The notes: generated from the letters alone by a model not told the origin. Shown: positions 50,185-61,707, numbered from the stretch's first letter. The stretch: 64,000 nucleotides of DNA from Actinostola sp. cb2023 (GCA_033675265.1 JAUJYZ010000128.1:62001-126000); one strand, 5' to 3'. Made by a program: numbers and translations.

Positions 50185-53100
50185 CACTATCAGAACTGAG
50201 CTGAATATCTTGGCTGTCAGCAATGGCTTTTAGGTAACGTTGATGCGTCCTTGCTGCCTTTCCAGCCACGTCCATCATTCTCGATGCCTGTTCCATCAAG
50301 CTATCCATTCGGTTGTTTCTCATGCTGTTCTTTACTTGTTGAGGTCTACAAGAAAGACATAGTAGTAGGACTGAATAGTTTTCTCGTCAGTATCATTGAC
50401 ACCATTTTGCCCAAAATTCCCACATAACTAATTTTCCTAGAAAAATATTAAAACCAAAGACCTTCATCAACTGAACATAAAACGTTTTAGCTAAAGACGT
50501 GCTAGACCCTAATGCAAGCATGAATGATCGAGCAATATTTGAACTAATAGCTCCGACCCGCGGAACTGACGAAAAAACACTGTTGCCGAGATAATGAAGA
50601 ATTTGAATGTACACACGCAATATTTGTTGAAAACCTCTCGATTTTCCAATATATCATAATATCCAACTGAAAGGCTATTGTAAATTACGATATAGTACCT
50701 TTTCGTTTTAGTTTTTGGAGACTTTGTAGCCACTGAAGACTTTGGATTCTTGCATAAGAAGAAAGGAAAACAAACAAAACATGTGACTGAACCAAGAAAT
50801 ATAGATAAACACGTGAAATACTATCAAAATAACATCTAAACATGACAAGGTGTCGATGCTCTATAAGCTACACCATACAGTATATTCCTTGTGAGTAATA
50901 GGCCGATTCAAATCTATGCCTGCAATACTACCACAAACCTTTAATTGCGATGTTCATGCATTTAGGGTTACCTGTGTTGCACCATATTTGGGTCAAAGTC
51001 GTCTTCAGGCGAACTAGCATCACTGATCGCTTTGTCACTATGTGCATCATCTGAGTTGCTATCATACATTGGGTCTTGCGATTCCTTTTGTTTAGCGTGT
51101 TGCATTTGGACAGCAAGTTCCTGCACACTAGTACACATGGAGGTCTTAAGACTGACTTGCTAGAATTGTCACCTGCGATATGTAAGATAGAAAAATCGAA
51201 AATGTTCATACTATGTCAGAAGAAAGCCCTTAGGAAACCTAACACAATGGTATGAGTTTGATGTCCAAACGATATTTTCTCGGTGATTTTTGAGGAAATT
51301 TCATATTCGGGGGTTCGTGGCGTGTTTGGCGGGTCACGAAGGGCGGTTTTCAGAGAGGCTTAAAATACAACAAAATGATTATAGCTTATAAAGATTTTAC
51401 CTTGATCAGATAAGTATCACTTCTAATTGGTGTTAGAATCATTACAAACAAGAAATCTGGAAACCCGAATTTTTTTCAAGTTTTTTAGCACAACCCATTT
51501 TCAGCATATTTGATCAGTTGCAAAATTAACAATTTTCGAGGCTTAAAAAACCCAATTGGTACATGCAATGGCCAAATAATTTTATACACCATGAATCAAG
51601 CATTATCCCAACTGAAATTTCACGAAATAAAATTCTTGGGCTCTTTAAATCCAAATGCTCTAGAGCACCTAATGTTCGCACCACTTTCACAAATCTTGTC
51701 ATCTTTTGAAGCTAAAAATAGCATGTGAAATTGACAAATCGTTTCAAAACAATTCAAAATCTGGTCTCATTCAAACATTTTATTGCTTTAAACAAGCCAC
51801 TTCATCTATAAAAAACTTGTTTTCAACTAAACAAAGATGATAGTAATGCAGTTATGGACATCAGTGAAACGCATCCCTGTGACACAAGTTCCATATCAGA
51901 CGATTGAATCGCTAGAATACAAGTATAAAACATCCGTGATTATTAAATATGTACCTGATAAAGCCTATTAGACACATATCCGTACGTCAGAAATAATGTA
52001 GCCGTGAAGAGTGACTTGGGTTTCGTGCATTCATTTACTGGCCCAGCAGTGAACAGCTGGTCAGTTAACACAATTCATGCGGGAAATAAACATTCATGCG
52101 GGAAATAACCACGGGAGAAAAACTAGGTCAAACCGCTGAATGCAAGCCAATGGACAAAATAAACCTATGTAAGAGGCATACTGTATAACGCCGACTGGAC
52201 TGAGATTATCATGGATGGACTGGACTGGACTGGACTGGACTGGACTGGACTGGTAGAATCCGCGGACTCTGAATTTGAAGCTTTATCGGAATCTGATCTT
52301 GATAACTGAACGGCGTAGAATCCCCGGGCGTAGAATGGGCAGCGATTCATGGTCAGTTAACACAATTCATGCGGGAAATAAACATTCATGCGGGAAATAA
52401 CCACGGGAGAAAAACTAGGTCAAACCGCTGAATGCAAGCCAATGGACAAAATAAACCTATGTAAGAGGCATACTGTATAACGCCGACTGGACTGAGATTA
52501 TCATGGACTGGACTGGACTGGACTGGTAGAATCCGCGGACTCTGAATTTGAAGCTTTATCGGAATCTGATCTTGATAACTGAACGGCGTAGAATCCCCGG
52601 GCGTAGAATGGGCAGCGATTCATAGCCTGTGAAATTATTATGAAGCTCACATAGCTTTACTTCAAGTCTAAACCGAAAGGCATTAGGTTTTTGGTGTGTC
52701 AGGATGGATTTCCTACGTATAGGCACCAGGTCGACAAAGAAATGTGTCCACGACTCCACGCTACATACATACATAAACTTTATTAACGTGTCGCAAACTT
52801 CTAGCGTACGACAAGTAGTACACTAATCGGGGACACTTAATTGAAATACAATTACAAATACAAATAGAAATGTGAAAAAAGTAGCTACTCCCTAGCCACG
52901 CCATGCTTAATCGTGTAAAGCCATTCATTGTAATTGTAATGTAAGCAAGTCTTTGTTTTGAATAAACCACTTGTAGTGTGACTTGTAGTTGTCCCTTTTT
53001 CCTACGGAGCCCCGTAAGGGCCATCAACAAATAATAATTTCATGTAAGAATATCGCGTGATACTGTGTTTCTATAGACTGTGAACAGTCCCCCTTTAGCA

Positions 53101-56100
53101 ATTAAGCTAATCTAGGCGGGTGGTGTAAAATTTAATATATATATTTAGTCTACAATGTATTTTTTTGCTTCATAAACTGTGTCAGAGAAGAAGAAAAGAA
53201 TCAGGAATATTCTACATAAATATGCAATTAATAATTACAAAGACTGGAAAGTTCAGAAATATGTAATGTAGCTCTGACAAGTACGTTACCGGTACAAACT
53301 TTTAGACCCTCCCCTCCCCTGTCTACACACACACAAAATATATTTTTACTTTATTTTCATAGTTTTCATTTCCTTTCTTCATTCATTCTTTATCTTTTAT
53401 TATAATTTCCTGTACCCTTGTAAAGCAATATTTATAGAGGGAAGTACAAGAAATGTACAACGAAGAAGTTCGAACAAGTGTGTTCGCCACCATGTTGTCT
53501 GCTGACATGTCGAATAAGTAACGTATTACATATACAATCATTATCATTATCGCGCGATAAGTATCGCGTGATAATGAATTATCGCGCGATAACAACGAAT
53601 TATCGCGCGATAACAACGAATTATCGCGCGATAACAACGAATTATCGCGCGATAACAACGAATTATCGCGCGATAACAACGAATTATCGCGCGATAATAA
53701 CAAAGTATCGCACAAACACAGTATCACGCGATAACAACGAATTATCGCACAATAACAACGAATTATCGCGAGATTACAACGAATTATCGCGCGATAATAA
53801 CAAAGTATCGCGCGATAGAAACACAGTATCGCGCGATATTCTTCCACGAAATTATTGTTTGTTGATGGCCCTTACGGGGCTCCGTAGGAACGAGGGACAA
53901 CTACAAGTGTACTACAAAGGACGAAGGCTAGGACAAGATCCTTTGGTTTAGACTTGAAGCAAAGCTATGTGAGCTTCATAATAATTTCACAGGCTATGAA
54001 TCGCTGCCCATTCTACGCCCGGGGATTCTACGCCGTTCAGTTATCAAGATCAGATTCCGATAAAGCTTCAAATTCAGAGTCCGCGGACTCTACCAGTCCA
54101 GTCCAGTCCAGTCCATGATAATCTCAGTCCAGTCGGCGTTATACAGTATGCCTCTTACATAGGTTTATTTTGTCCATTGGCTTGCATTCAGCGGTTTGAC
54201 CTAGTTTTTCTCCCGTGGTTATTTCCCGCATGAATGGGCTCCCTGTGTTAACTGACCAACCTGTTTATGCTAGTCATAAGTACACATTTGGCTGAACTAA
54301 ATCGAGCTGTTTAGTTAAAACTAAACCAGAAAAGTTGGTTCTTTTGTTGAAAAACTTTCATAAATCAAATAACAAATGAACAAAACACGAGTCAAGAGTG
54401 GTGTAGCCTTCGTTTATTACCTTTATCACTATCAGTACTCCATTTGACTTTGTCTTCGCTCAGTTTTAAAAGTTGAAAAATCGGCACGAAAAATCTTCAA
54501 CTTTAACGATCGTTTCTCGCTCAGTTTCTGCAGTGTCAGCCAAAGAAAACTTGCTTGAATTGTCAATGAGATGTCTATATTTATGTGCTTTTTCCATTTC
54601 TTGCTCTTGAGATTTGTTTCTCGGTCTATTTTAGCTCTTTTAGCAAAAAAAACAACCATCGGGTTTGTCCGCCATCTTGCTTCATCTTTCATGGCCAATG
54701 GTTACCATGGTGATTCGCTACTAGGGGACTATCACTATTAGACCCCTAGTAGAGTAGCCAATCAGATTGCAGGATATGTGATAGACCACTAGTTTGTTTA
54801 TACTAATAGGCTTTATCAGGTACTTAGAATATAGTCATACTCACTCGACCAATCAGCGCCCAGCATTTGTGCGCTCTATATCTCATAAAGTAACTAATAG
54901 GGCTTTAACAATGGACTCATTAGTATTCTCTATATAGAGAATACTAATAAAGCTCTTTGTTTTCTTTTGTTACAAAGCCTTATTAGTATTCTCTATATAG
55001 GGAATACTAATGACTAACTTAGAGAATACTAGAGTGCAAATATTATATCCATGAAATAGTTGACTAACTAAATAGTACGTACGTACTAATAAATAGCACC
55101 AAATGCTTTAGTCTATCATTGTTGTCTACTTAGTCGTAAAACTAGTAAAATGTTAATTAGTACCGTAAATGTTAGCGCTTATTTCACGGATATAATATTT
55201 GCACTCTAAATAAAATATATAACGTGTACTAAACTATATACAAAAAATATTATAATACAATCTTAGCCTTAATCTTTAAATACTATTCAAATATTATATC
55301 ATAATCCAATAAATCGACAGTTATTTGGATTCGTTAAGCAGAAGATTTATACATGAATACTGATACAGAAATACAGATCATAGCTATACTATAAAACACT
55401 AAAGAAACGTAGCGAGTCACTTACTCTTCAAAATGAAATCACAAACGAGTTTTTCCATGTTCTACAAGAAGTGTAGATGAACGGATATTCATCAGTCATC
55501 CAAGTTCTCCGTATGATTATTGCGATATAGGTAGCCCAATCTTTCAATATATTAAATGTCCACATCGTGCTTGAGTTTTCTTTGGTGTTCATTATTTCTC
55601 TCGTTTTTCAATTTCGTCCGTTCTAACTGGTTTGAAGAAACTTTGAGATTTCTGCTCTTCATTTCCACAACAAATATCCGTAATTTCTAGCGTTGCAAGC
55701 TTCGTATTTAAAAGTCTCAAGCTTCGGATATTCATCTTCACTCCACTGAAGTCACACACAACTGAACAGCTTTGCATAAGCGTATGTGCATTTGAAATCA
55801 GTATTCCTTTGGGAAAGCAACATACATGCAGCCAAATAATACTCTCGTGAGTATGACTATATTCTAAAACGGTTAGAGAATAAACACTCGTGCTTTATGG
55901 AATTTAGAGCGCCTCGCATTGATAGAAGGGCCCGGCACTCGGCGCTACGCGCCTCGTGGCCTTCTATCTGCTGCTCGGAGCTCTAAATCCCATAAAGCAC
56001 TCGCGTTATTCTCTAACCCTTACATATTTAATAATCACGGATGTTTTATACTTGTATTCTAGCGATTCAATCGTCTGATATGGAACTTGTGTCACAGGGA

Positions 56101-57299
56101 TGCGTTTCACTGATGTCCATAACTGCATTACTATCATCTTTGTTTAGTTGAAAACAAGTTTTTTATAGATGAAGTGGCTTGTTTAAAGCAATAAAATGTT
56201 TGAATGAGACCAGATTTTGAATTGTTTTGAAACGATTTGTCAATTTCACATGCTATTTTTAGCTTCAAAAGATGACAAGATTTGTGAAAGTGGTGCGAAC
56301 ATTAGGTGCTCTAGAGCATTTGGATTTAAAGAGCCCAAGAATTTTATTTCGTGAAATTTCAGTTGGGATAATGCTTGATTCATGGTGTATAAAATTATTT
56401 GGCCATTGCATGTACCAATTGGGTTTTTTAAGCCTCGAAAATTGTTAATTTTGCAACTGATCAAATATGCTGAAAATGGGTTGTGCTAAAAAACTTGAAA
56501 AAAATTCGGGTTTCCAGATTTCTTGTTTGTAATGATTCTAACACCAATTAGAAGTGATACTTATCTGATCAAGGTAAAATCTTTATAAGCTATAATCATT
56601 TTGTTGTATTTTAAGCCTCTCTGAAAACCGCCCTTCATGACCCGCCAAACACGCCACGAACCCCCGAATATGAAATTTCCTCAAAAATCACCGAGAAAAT
56701 ATCGTTTGGACATCAAACTCATACCATTGTGTTAGGTTTCCTAAGGGCTTTCTTCTGACATAGTATGAACATTTTCGATTTTTCTATCTTACATATCGCA
56801 GGTGACAATTCTAGCAAGTCAGTCTTAAGTACGTTAACCTCTTCACGGGCTCTGACTTCTGGGCTGTCTCTATGTAAAAACCCGGCATTTTTTTGCATTA
56901 ATTCTGCCTACACATACATTCTGGTTTAATTATGACTCTTAGTTTTAGAATTACCTCATTTTACGGCCGATATTGGCAATTCGGCTCCGTACACTTTTCA
57001 TCTTATCTTTGTTGTCCTTTGCCACCTGATATTTCAAATACACTGGTTTTGGAAGGGACTTGCCATTCTCCAAAATGTAGTTAAAGATTTGTTTCCAATT
57101 ATTTCCGTATCTTTGTACGGCTTTGCCGTACAAACATTTTTCATCATCTCCTATGGCGTCTTTTCGGCAAACCGATGTTCTCTCAGCTTTCTCTACAGTA
57201 AATAATGAATGTAAGTGATAAACGGCTACAACTAAACAGTGGGTATTTGTAAGTTCTGTACTCACGTTTGCTTCTATGCTGTTGCTCGTGTAGGTCCAT
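50185..57299 (-). CDS. Myb/SANT-like gene of the Harbinger-like element
   Basis: Minus-strand exons: 57,266-57,299 (ATG, MDLHEQQHRSK), 56,955-57,192 (EKCLYGKAVQRYGNNWKQIF..., a Myb/SANT-like helix set, donor GTAATT), then a long intron filled by the foldback 51,150-56,824. Next come 50,972-51,127 (QELAVQMQHAKQKESQDP..., acidic) and ~50,700-50,750 (Lys-rich). The last is ~50,185-50,346 (NSMRNNRMDSLMEQASRMM...AIADSQDIQLSSDSD, stop). Exon phases of the first three agree (AG|T junction at 51,127). This resembles the DNA-binding partner of Harbinger transposases and is divergent from the transposase starting 380 bp away. Splicing across a >5-kb palindromic intron is doubtful. Confidence 0.5.
52059..54257. 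mobile_element. third-level foldback with GGTCAGTTAACAC ends
   Basis: The left end is a direct duplication (52,059-52,350 and 52,351-52,623) containing a GGACT pentamer tract. A single inverted copy forms the right end (~54,000-54,257). The inner part is also inverted (CCTACGGAGCCCCGTAAGGG at ~53,010 and its mirror at ~53,870). A reverse-oriented AATAAAGTTTATGTATG tail near 52,770 suggests retroposon sequence was captured in the arms. Confidence 0.7.
53545..53842. repeat. 21-bp minisatellite based on TATCGCGCGATA
   Basis: About a dozen units of a 21-bp repeat, each with the perfect 12-bp palindrome TATCGCGCGATA followed by ACAACGAAT; units at the edges vary. Because 21 is a multiple of three, both strands stay open for ~150 codons, which is not evidence of a gene. 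Confidence 0.9.
54824..55868. mobile_element. foldback with AGAATATAGTCATACTC ends
   Basis: AGAATATAGTCATACTCAC near 54,826 is mirrored at ~55,845-55,865. Inside is a smaller MITE (55,028-55,210, AGAGTGCAAATATTATATCC ends) and two copies of TTAGTATTCTCTATATA (~54,930, ~54,985). Confidence 0.55.
55869..56022. repeat. hairpin MITE
   Basis: GGTTAGAGAATAAACACTCG mirrors CGCGTTATTCTCTAACC. Inner TGCTTTATGGAATTTAGAGC pairs with GCTCTAAATCCCATAAAGCA, closing on a GC-rich loop. Confidence 0.7.
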
Positions 57300-57503
57300 G
57301 ATGAGAAATGACAACAGCATGCGTATTGTCGTAAAGGTTATGCGATAATTTGTCGCAACCCGCTCGTGAATATGAAGTTATAGCGTGTGGTATTGAACAA
57401 TGGAGCAATTATATACTTTACAATCATAGCAACGAGAAAAAGTGTTGTTTTTGTTAATTACAAATTGGCGCACGTAGCTATTATGTGTCACGCGGATTCA
57501 GAA

Positions 57504-57640
57504 CCCGTCCACACTAAAACGTTAACCTGCGTTTTCCCATTGTTTCTGGTAATGAGCTGATTGTTTTCGATTCCCTTGAGGATATAGAACAATATAAAAA
57601 CGATGCGTTTTCAAACGAAAACGGAGTAGTGTGGACGGGG
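57504..57640. mobile_element. MITE with CCCGTCCACACTA ends
   Basis: CCCGTCCACACTAAAACG mirrors TAGTGTGGACGGG, with GCGTTTTC words just inside. It lies in the divergent promoter region between the Myb-like and transposase genes. Confidence 0.75.
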
Positions 57641-57680
57641 CCTCAAACTCTTCAGCTTTGAATTTTTTTTGAACGGCTAG

Positions 57681-58801
57681 AATGAATTTCTTGCACCAGC
57701 TGTTACTGCTATAATTCTGTTACTAGAAGCAATTGAATTAGATGACAACTCTATGCTTTTGTGTCCCCCATTCCCAGCCGAATATCTAGCTGCTGCTAAA
57801 ACAATGCTTTTACAAATATTATCTGCTATGAGCAATATTTCTATACGAGTTGCCATAAGAGGGCTTTTTCCGACGCTACGTAGAAGAAGGGGAGAGTTAT
57901 GGCCACAGCTAGCTGAAGACGCTGTCCAGTTTTGGGATATAACAGGAGAAACACCTGCAAGCCTCACAAGTATCACAAATCGCATCTCAGCCGACGTGCA
58001 ATGTTACATACGCAATCCACGGAATCCAAGACTAAGATACAGGGAAACAAGGCCATTTGTTCTCAGTGTCCGTGATCGCATTTTAATGCTTTTTGTTTGG
58101 TTGCGAACTTATCCTACCTTTGCACACCTTGGAGGTATGTTTAGCGTTAGTGGAAGTACCGCGGCAGACAATGTACATGTTGTACTGCTAATTGCTCTTG
58201 TTCATTATGAACGATTATACATTTCGTGGCATTCACATCGCATCTGGAATGGCCTTCGAGGTACAATCGCTGATTTTCCAGATGTGATTGCAATGATTGA
58301 TGCTACCCCCATACGTATAAACAGACCGCAAGGTAACCTGCAAAGACTTTACTACCGAAGGGACCGAGGGCATCATTTCATTAATTGGCATGTATCGTAG
58401 ACTGTCTTGGCTATTTCACCTATGGTCAAGCAGGATTTCTAGGGCATTTAACAGACTCGGGGAGCTTTGCAATGTTACCAAGGATAGGCTATAACTGCCC
58501 TTTGTCACTTCCCAGAAACAGCTATGTTATGGCAGACAGTGGGTATCCAACAGGATATCCACTCCTTGTACCATTCTCAAGACGTGGTGGAAGACACATA
58601 ACGGTAGCCATGCAAATGTTTAACCGACTTTTGTCCCGTGTTCGAGTTCGTGTGGAGCATCGCATTCATGAACTAAAGATCTACAGATGTGTTTCAGGAC
58701 GATTTAGACACAGGCGTTGGAGAATTTGTTCTGTAGCAAATCTGGTTATGGCTCTAAGTAACCGAAGACGCCGTATAATAGCCAACATCCGTAGACTGTA
58801 A
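57681..58801 (+). pseudogene. Harbinger-like DDE_Tnp_4 transposase, one frameshift
   Basis: The frame is open from 57,681 (EFLAPAVTAIILL...) with the first ATG at 57,753; a splice acceptor GGCTAG precedes it, so an upstream exon is possible. The N-terminal half has an HTH region (RPFVLSVRDRILMLFVWLRT...FSVSGSTAADNV). Catalytic blocks are FPDVIAMIDATPIRI (first Asp), SYVMADSGYPTGYPL (second Asp) and RVRVEHRIHELKIY (Glu). A single-base shift at ~58,390-58,400 separates the first Asp from the rest (the frame stops at 58,398-58,400). Family membership is clear: DDE_Tnp_4, as in HARBI1/IS5-like enzymes. Almost intact; the lesion could be a read error. Confidence 0.8.
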
Positions 58802-58826
58802 TTTGATTACTTGAAATAACTTATAC

Positions 58827-58915
58827 CGTATTTCCTCGATGAAGTGTCCACCGTCGATTAAGCGCCCCGCCTCCGGCAATTAAACGCCCCCTCCCCTCCC
58901 CCAAGAAATATGGTC
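58827..58915. repeat. fragment of a GATTAAGCGCCC-type repeat
   Basis: CCGTATTTCCTCGATGAAGT...GATTAAGCGCCCCGCC...AATTAAACGCCCCC shows two imperfect copies of an ATTAAGCGCCCC word, as in MITEs common in marine invertebrate genomes. Confidence 0.4.
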
Positions 58916-59109
58916 AGTAAGAATTACAGAATATGGCATACAATTTGCGTTTTATTAAGGCTGATTTAGACGGCATGACTTTTGCCTACAACTGTCACAC
59001 ACAACTTGCTAACAACTTGACTTACGTACCATTTACACAGCTACAACTTTTAGCTCACAACACTACAAAATCGTGTACAACTTGTTCGGTTTGGATTTTG
59101 CCGCTCGAG

Positions 59110-59259
59110 TATCCTTGTTAAAATAATCTTTGTGGCGGCATCGGTACAATTCTCTTCCTCGCCCCACAAGGTTACAAGTTTTTCGATGCCTTCCTCTAAC
59201 CATTCTTGTTTCACTTTCATCCAGTGGAAACCGGGGCTTTGTTTACCGTTGTCTGCCAT
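59110..59259 (-). CDS. short ORF, possibly the start of a MADF/SANT-like protein
   Basis: From ATG at 59,259: MADNGKQSPGFHW...EEGIEKLVTLWGEEEN.... The pattern of a helix with LVxLW recalls MADF/Myb-like DNA-binding domains of transposon accessory proteins, but it ends without a known continuation, and nearby sequence is repeat-like. It could equally be chance. Confidence 0.25.
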
Positions 59260-60266
59260 TTTAAAGTCAAATACCTTCCCCGCGCTATACCCCCCTTTGG
59301 CTAAATTGTTTCAAGATACGCCATTTTACGCCATATTTTTACCTTTTTTGGCTACGACTGTCGCAGGGTTTTGAAACATGATTCAAAATCCCTACAACTT
59401 TTTTCGGCTGATTGAGAAGTTAAGTGTATCTCGAACCGGCAACTAGGTCTTGTTGTCATGAAATCAAAACGAAAATCAAGTCTTTTAGCTGTGGAATCCC
59501 TCCACGGTATGTACGGGGGTAGCAGGGCTAGTAGGCTAAGACCTTGAGAGTATTTTCAATCAGTAATTTGTTATCGTTATGTTATTAGTAGGAAATTTGA
59601 ATTTTCAAATGTATTTTGGCATTGATCAAATTAAAAGGACGTAATTAATAAAGGCTAGAAATGTAGCCACAAAACGGACTGCACAGTCGCCCAAACTCTA
59701 AATACTTTTTAAAATATTATACCTAACAACGACCACCAAAGCGATGTTCTTTTGGCAATCGCTTTCCAATAGATATAGAAACAATAACCTAATTTGCATG
59801 AGAAATTTATCCCTTTGTATTTCACCTGTGAAATACAGAGGATACGAAAAAACTCTATTGGATAATAATAATGGTACGATTGGTCGCATAACTGTGGGAG
59901 ATTGTCACCCGGTGCATTGGCCTGGTATGTTCATAAGAGTGCATTACCTGCTAGGGAAATTAGTGTCCTATTGTAATGTAACCTGCCCTGTGGGCAAAAA
60001 TACAATTATTCTGTACATTTTTTATTGATGATGTACATTTACATAGTATTTTGTTGAAATAATATAAATTTTAAATTATTGAAATAAACATGCTACATGT
60101 ATTACTTGTATTTACAATGAAATTATCTGAACTATATTACCAGTAAAATTTTACATTATACGAAATTGAAGAGTGTTATAGCGAATACAACAATATAAGT
60201 GAGCCTAGAGGTAGCGTGGTAAAGAGCACACTGGTTGATACATTTACATAACGGTATATTTCTTTC
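59260..60266. other. no gene recognised apart from the element junction
   Basis: Contains the right terminus of the Harbinger-like element (to 59,856) and AT-rich Kolobok sequence. No supported ORF. Confidence 0.4.
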
Positions 60267-60951
60267 CTATGAGTCGTTCAAAATAATTTCTGCTTCTTTA
60301 AATCCTGTGTATTCCCCACTTTCTTCTGGGTACTTATCTCTAATGGCCTGAACAACGCACAACGGAATTATTCTTCTATTTTTTTTGCCAAGAGGACCAT
60401 GAGCCCACCAGGTAAATTGACGATATGCTGACAAACGATAAGACCTAAAAACACAAAAACAAAATTGTAATGACTTATTACTGTAAAGTGATGGCCAAGT
60501 ATTATTTATATTTCAGTAAAATACCTATTTTCAATAGGATCTGGCAATGTTCCACAGCGGGCATTTGTGATTGAGACTAGAGCGGTTTCTAGTACATGTT
60601 CTTCCAGACAAACAATCTTGAACTTTTCCCAATCTGTTATGCAATCTACTCCTGCAAAATACAATGCCATAAGCTTCAGTGATGAGCTAGAGCTTCAGAG
60701 TAGTTGATATACCTTCGATAAAACTAACCTGAAACATCAAACTTTTCGTTTAGAGCATCGAATTCTTGACAACAGTAGCATTCATCTGACGTTGGTATGC
60801 TCGCACAATTTTCGCATAAACACCAATCCGTGGTGCCAATCCTTGAATTTTCATCTTCCAATGTGTCTTCTTCATATTCTGACAAATCCTGATCTGGTTC
60901 TTCGCCTTCTTCGTACTCCGGTTCGAACTGAAAGGGCTCAACACAACTCAT
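60267..60951 (-). CDS. P2X7 cytoplasmic-domain-like protein carried by Kolobok, intact
   Basis: Three minus-strand exons join in frame: 60,729-60,951 (MSCVEPFQFEPEYEEGEEPD..., acidic, then TDWCLCENCASIPTSDECYC), 60,525-60,651 (VDCITDWEKFKIVCLEEHVL) and 60,267-60,444 (SYRLSAYRQFTWWAHGPLGK, KNRRIIPLCVVQAIRDKYPE, stop). All junctions are GT-AG with matching phases; total 175 residues. The C-x-x-C...C-x-C-C cluster plus YRQF..W..G.LGK..R..IP.C....IR matches the zinc-binding cytoplasmic 'ballast' domain of P2X7 receptors and the many stand-alone invertebrate versions. No membrane segment is present. Its role is unknown; it lies convergent to the transposase, inside the Kolobok termini. An upstream in-frame ATG gives a 10-residue longer start. 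Confidence 0.7.
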
Positions 60952-61379
60952 ATTCGGTACTTTTCTCGCTGTAAACAACAAACGGCGCCTATCTCTTCCC
61001 CGGCGGTGACGTCACAACCTCAATTTGACAACCGCTGAATCGTGAATATGCGCCTGCGATGCACAATGGTAAAAATGACCAGAATAGCGATTTCAATAAT
61101 TTGTTTCTCCGCTGGTATTCGAGAAACCACCAAAATACTTTAAGAAAGTTATTTCCTATGCTTCTAAGTTTCTTTTAAAGAGTGTTCAATTTTTACCTTC
61201 AGTTCTCCTTTAAGACACAGCATGAGAACGTTATTAAAAGTCTTTGCCTGACGCCAAATGAGTTTTCACTACGATCATAACGCGATGCTCTAAGTTAACG
61301 CCAGGACTTATTTAAACAACAAAGATCCGTCTCGAGAAAAAAAACTCAATGTACACTTTCAATGTGTAGTCTGCATATC

Positions 61380-61555
61380 GGTTACAAACACTCAAGCGAA
61401 ATATCGGTTGGAGGTAACCGAAATATCGTTTGGGAAAGCGAAATATCGGTTCCAGTCAACCGAAATATTGTTTAACGCTCAAACGAAATATCGAATTTAG
61501 GTGCCGATATTTCGTTTCAGCCGATATATCACCACCGATATATCGCCGAACTAGC
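61380..61555. repeat. cluster of CGAAATATCG/CGATATTTCG motifs
   Basis: Within 175 bp the word CGAAATATCG, or its variants CCGAAATATCGTTT, CGATATTTCG and CGATATATCG, appears about eight times on both strands with irregular spacing. It lies directly downstream of the Merlin transposase gene. Confidence 0.7.
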
Positions 61556-61707
61556 GTGACAAACTTTCTGACTGTACTGTATATCTCCACATGAACTCTG
61601 CTAGATACGACGAAAACTGTTCTTTCCTTACTCCAAATTTTGGCAATTTCGCCTTGGTCTGTCTCCAGTGCCCTTCGATCTTGTTAGTGCGGTCGCCGTT
61701 AGCATTT

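Larger units (their letters stand above)
51951..54823. mobile_element. second-level foldback with GTACCTGATAAAGCC ends
   Basis: GTACCTGATAAAGCCTATTA at the left is exactly mirrored at 54,803-54,823. It encloses the third-level palindrome at 52,059-54,257. Confidence 0.6.
51150..56824. mobile_element. 5.7-kb TTAA-flanked foldback with 804-bp arms
   Basis: The arms 51,150-51,953 and 56,021-56,824 are near-identical inverted copies of equal length. TTAA lies immediately outside (51,146-51,149 and 56,825-56,828). Termini start GACTGACTTGCTAG. The centre is occupied by further inverted-repeat elements. Confidence 0.85.
49839..59856. mobile_element. 10-kb Harbinger-like element inside the Kolobok element
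   Basis: Inverted termini of ~70 bp starting AGAGTTTTTTCGTATCC, with an internal palindrome (CCTTTGTATTTCAC..GTGAAATACAAAGG), flanked by ATT (49,836-49,838 and 59,857-59,859). It contains a DDE_Tnp_4 transposase (plus, 57.7-58.8 kb) and a divergently transcribed Myb-like gene (minus) whose long intron hosts a 5.7-kb palindrome. Confidence 0.8.
45475..61209. mobile_element. Kolobok transposon expanded by nested insertions
   Basis: Inverted termini AGGAGAACTGAAGGTAAAAA with TTAA target duplication (45,471-45,474 and 61,210-61,213). A second shared inverted block lies further in (GTGACGTCACCGCCGGGGAA at ~45,978 and its mirror at ~60,998). Genes: THAP-type Kolobok transposase on plus near the left end, P2X7-like gene on minus near the right end. 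A 10-kb Harbinger-like element fills most of the middle (49,839-59,856), so the original Kolobok was about 5.7 kb. Confidence 0.85.

Noticed and set aside
53383..53951. Long overlapping ORFs on both strands (154 and 157 codons) and a CRISPR-like look
   Set aside because: They are created by a 21-bp minisatellite (multiple of three). Units abut without unique spacers and the context is a eukaryotic transposon, so neither a gene nor a CRISPR array is supported.
51510..56464. Two identical 72-codon ORFs (51,510-51,728 and 56,246-56,464)
   Set aside because: Same reason: they lie in the inverted 804-bp arms.
57677..57985. Minus-strand 102-codon ORF
   Set aside because: Antisense shadow of the DDE_Tnp_4 transposase on the plus strand.
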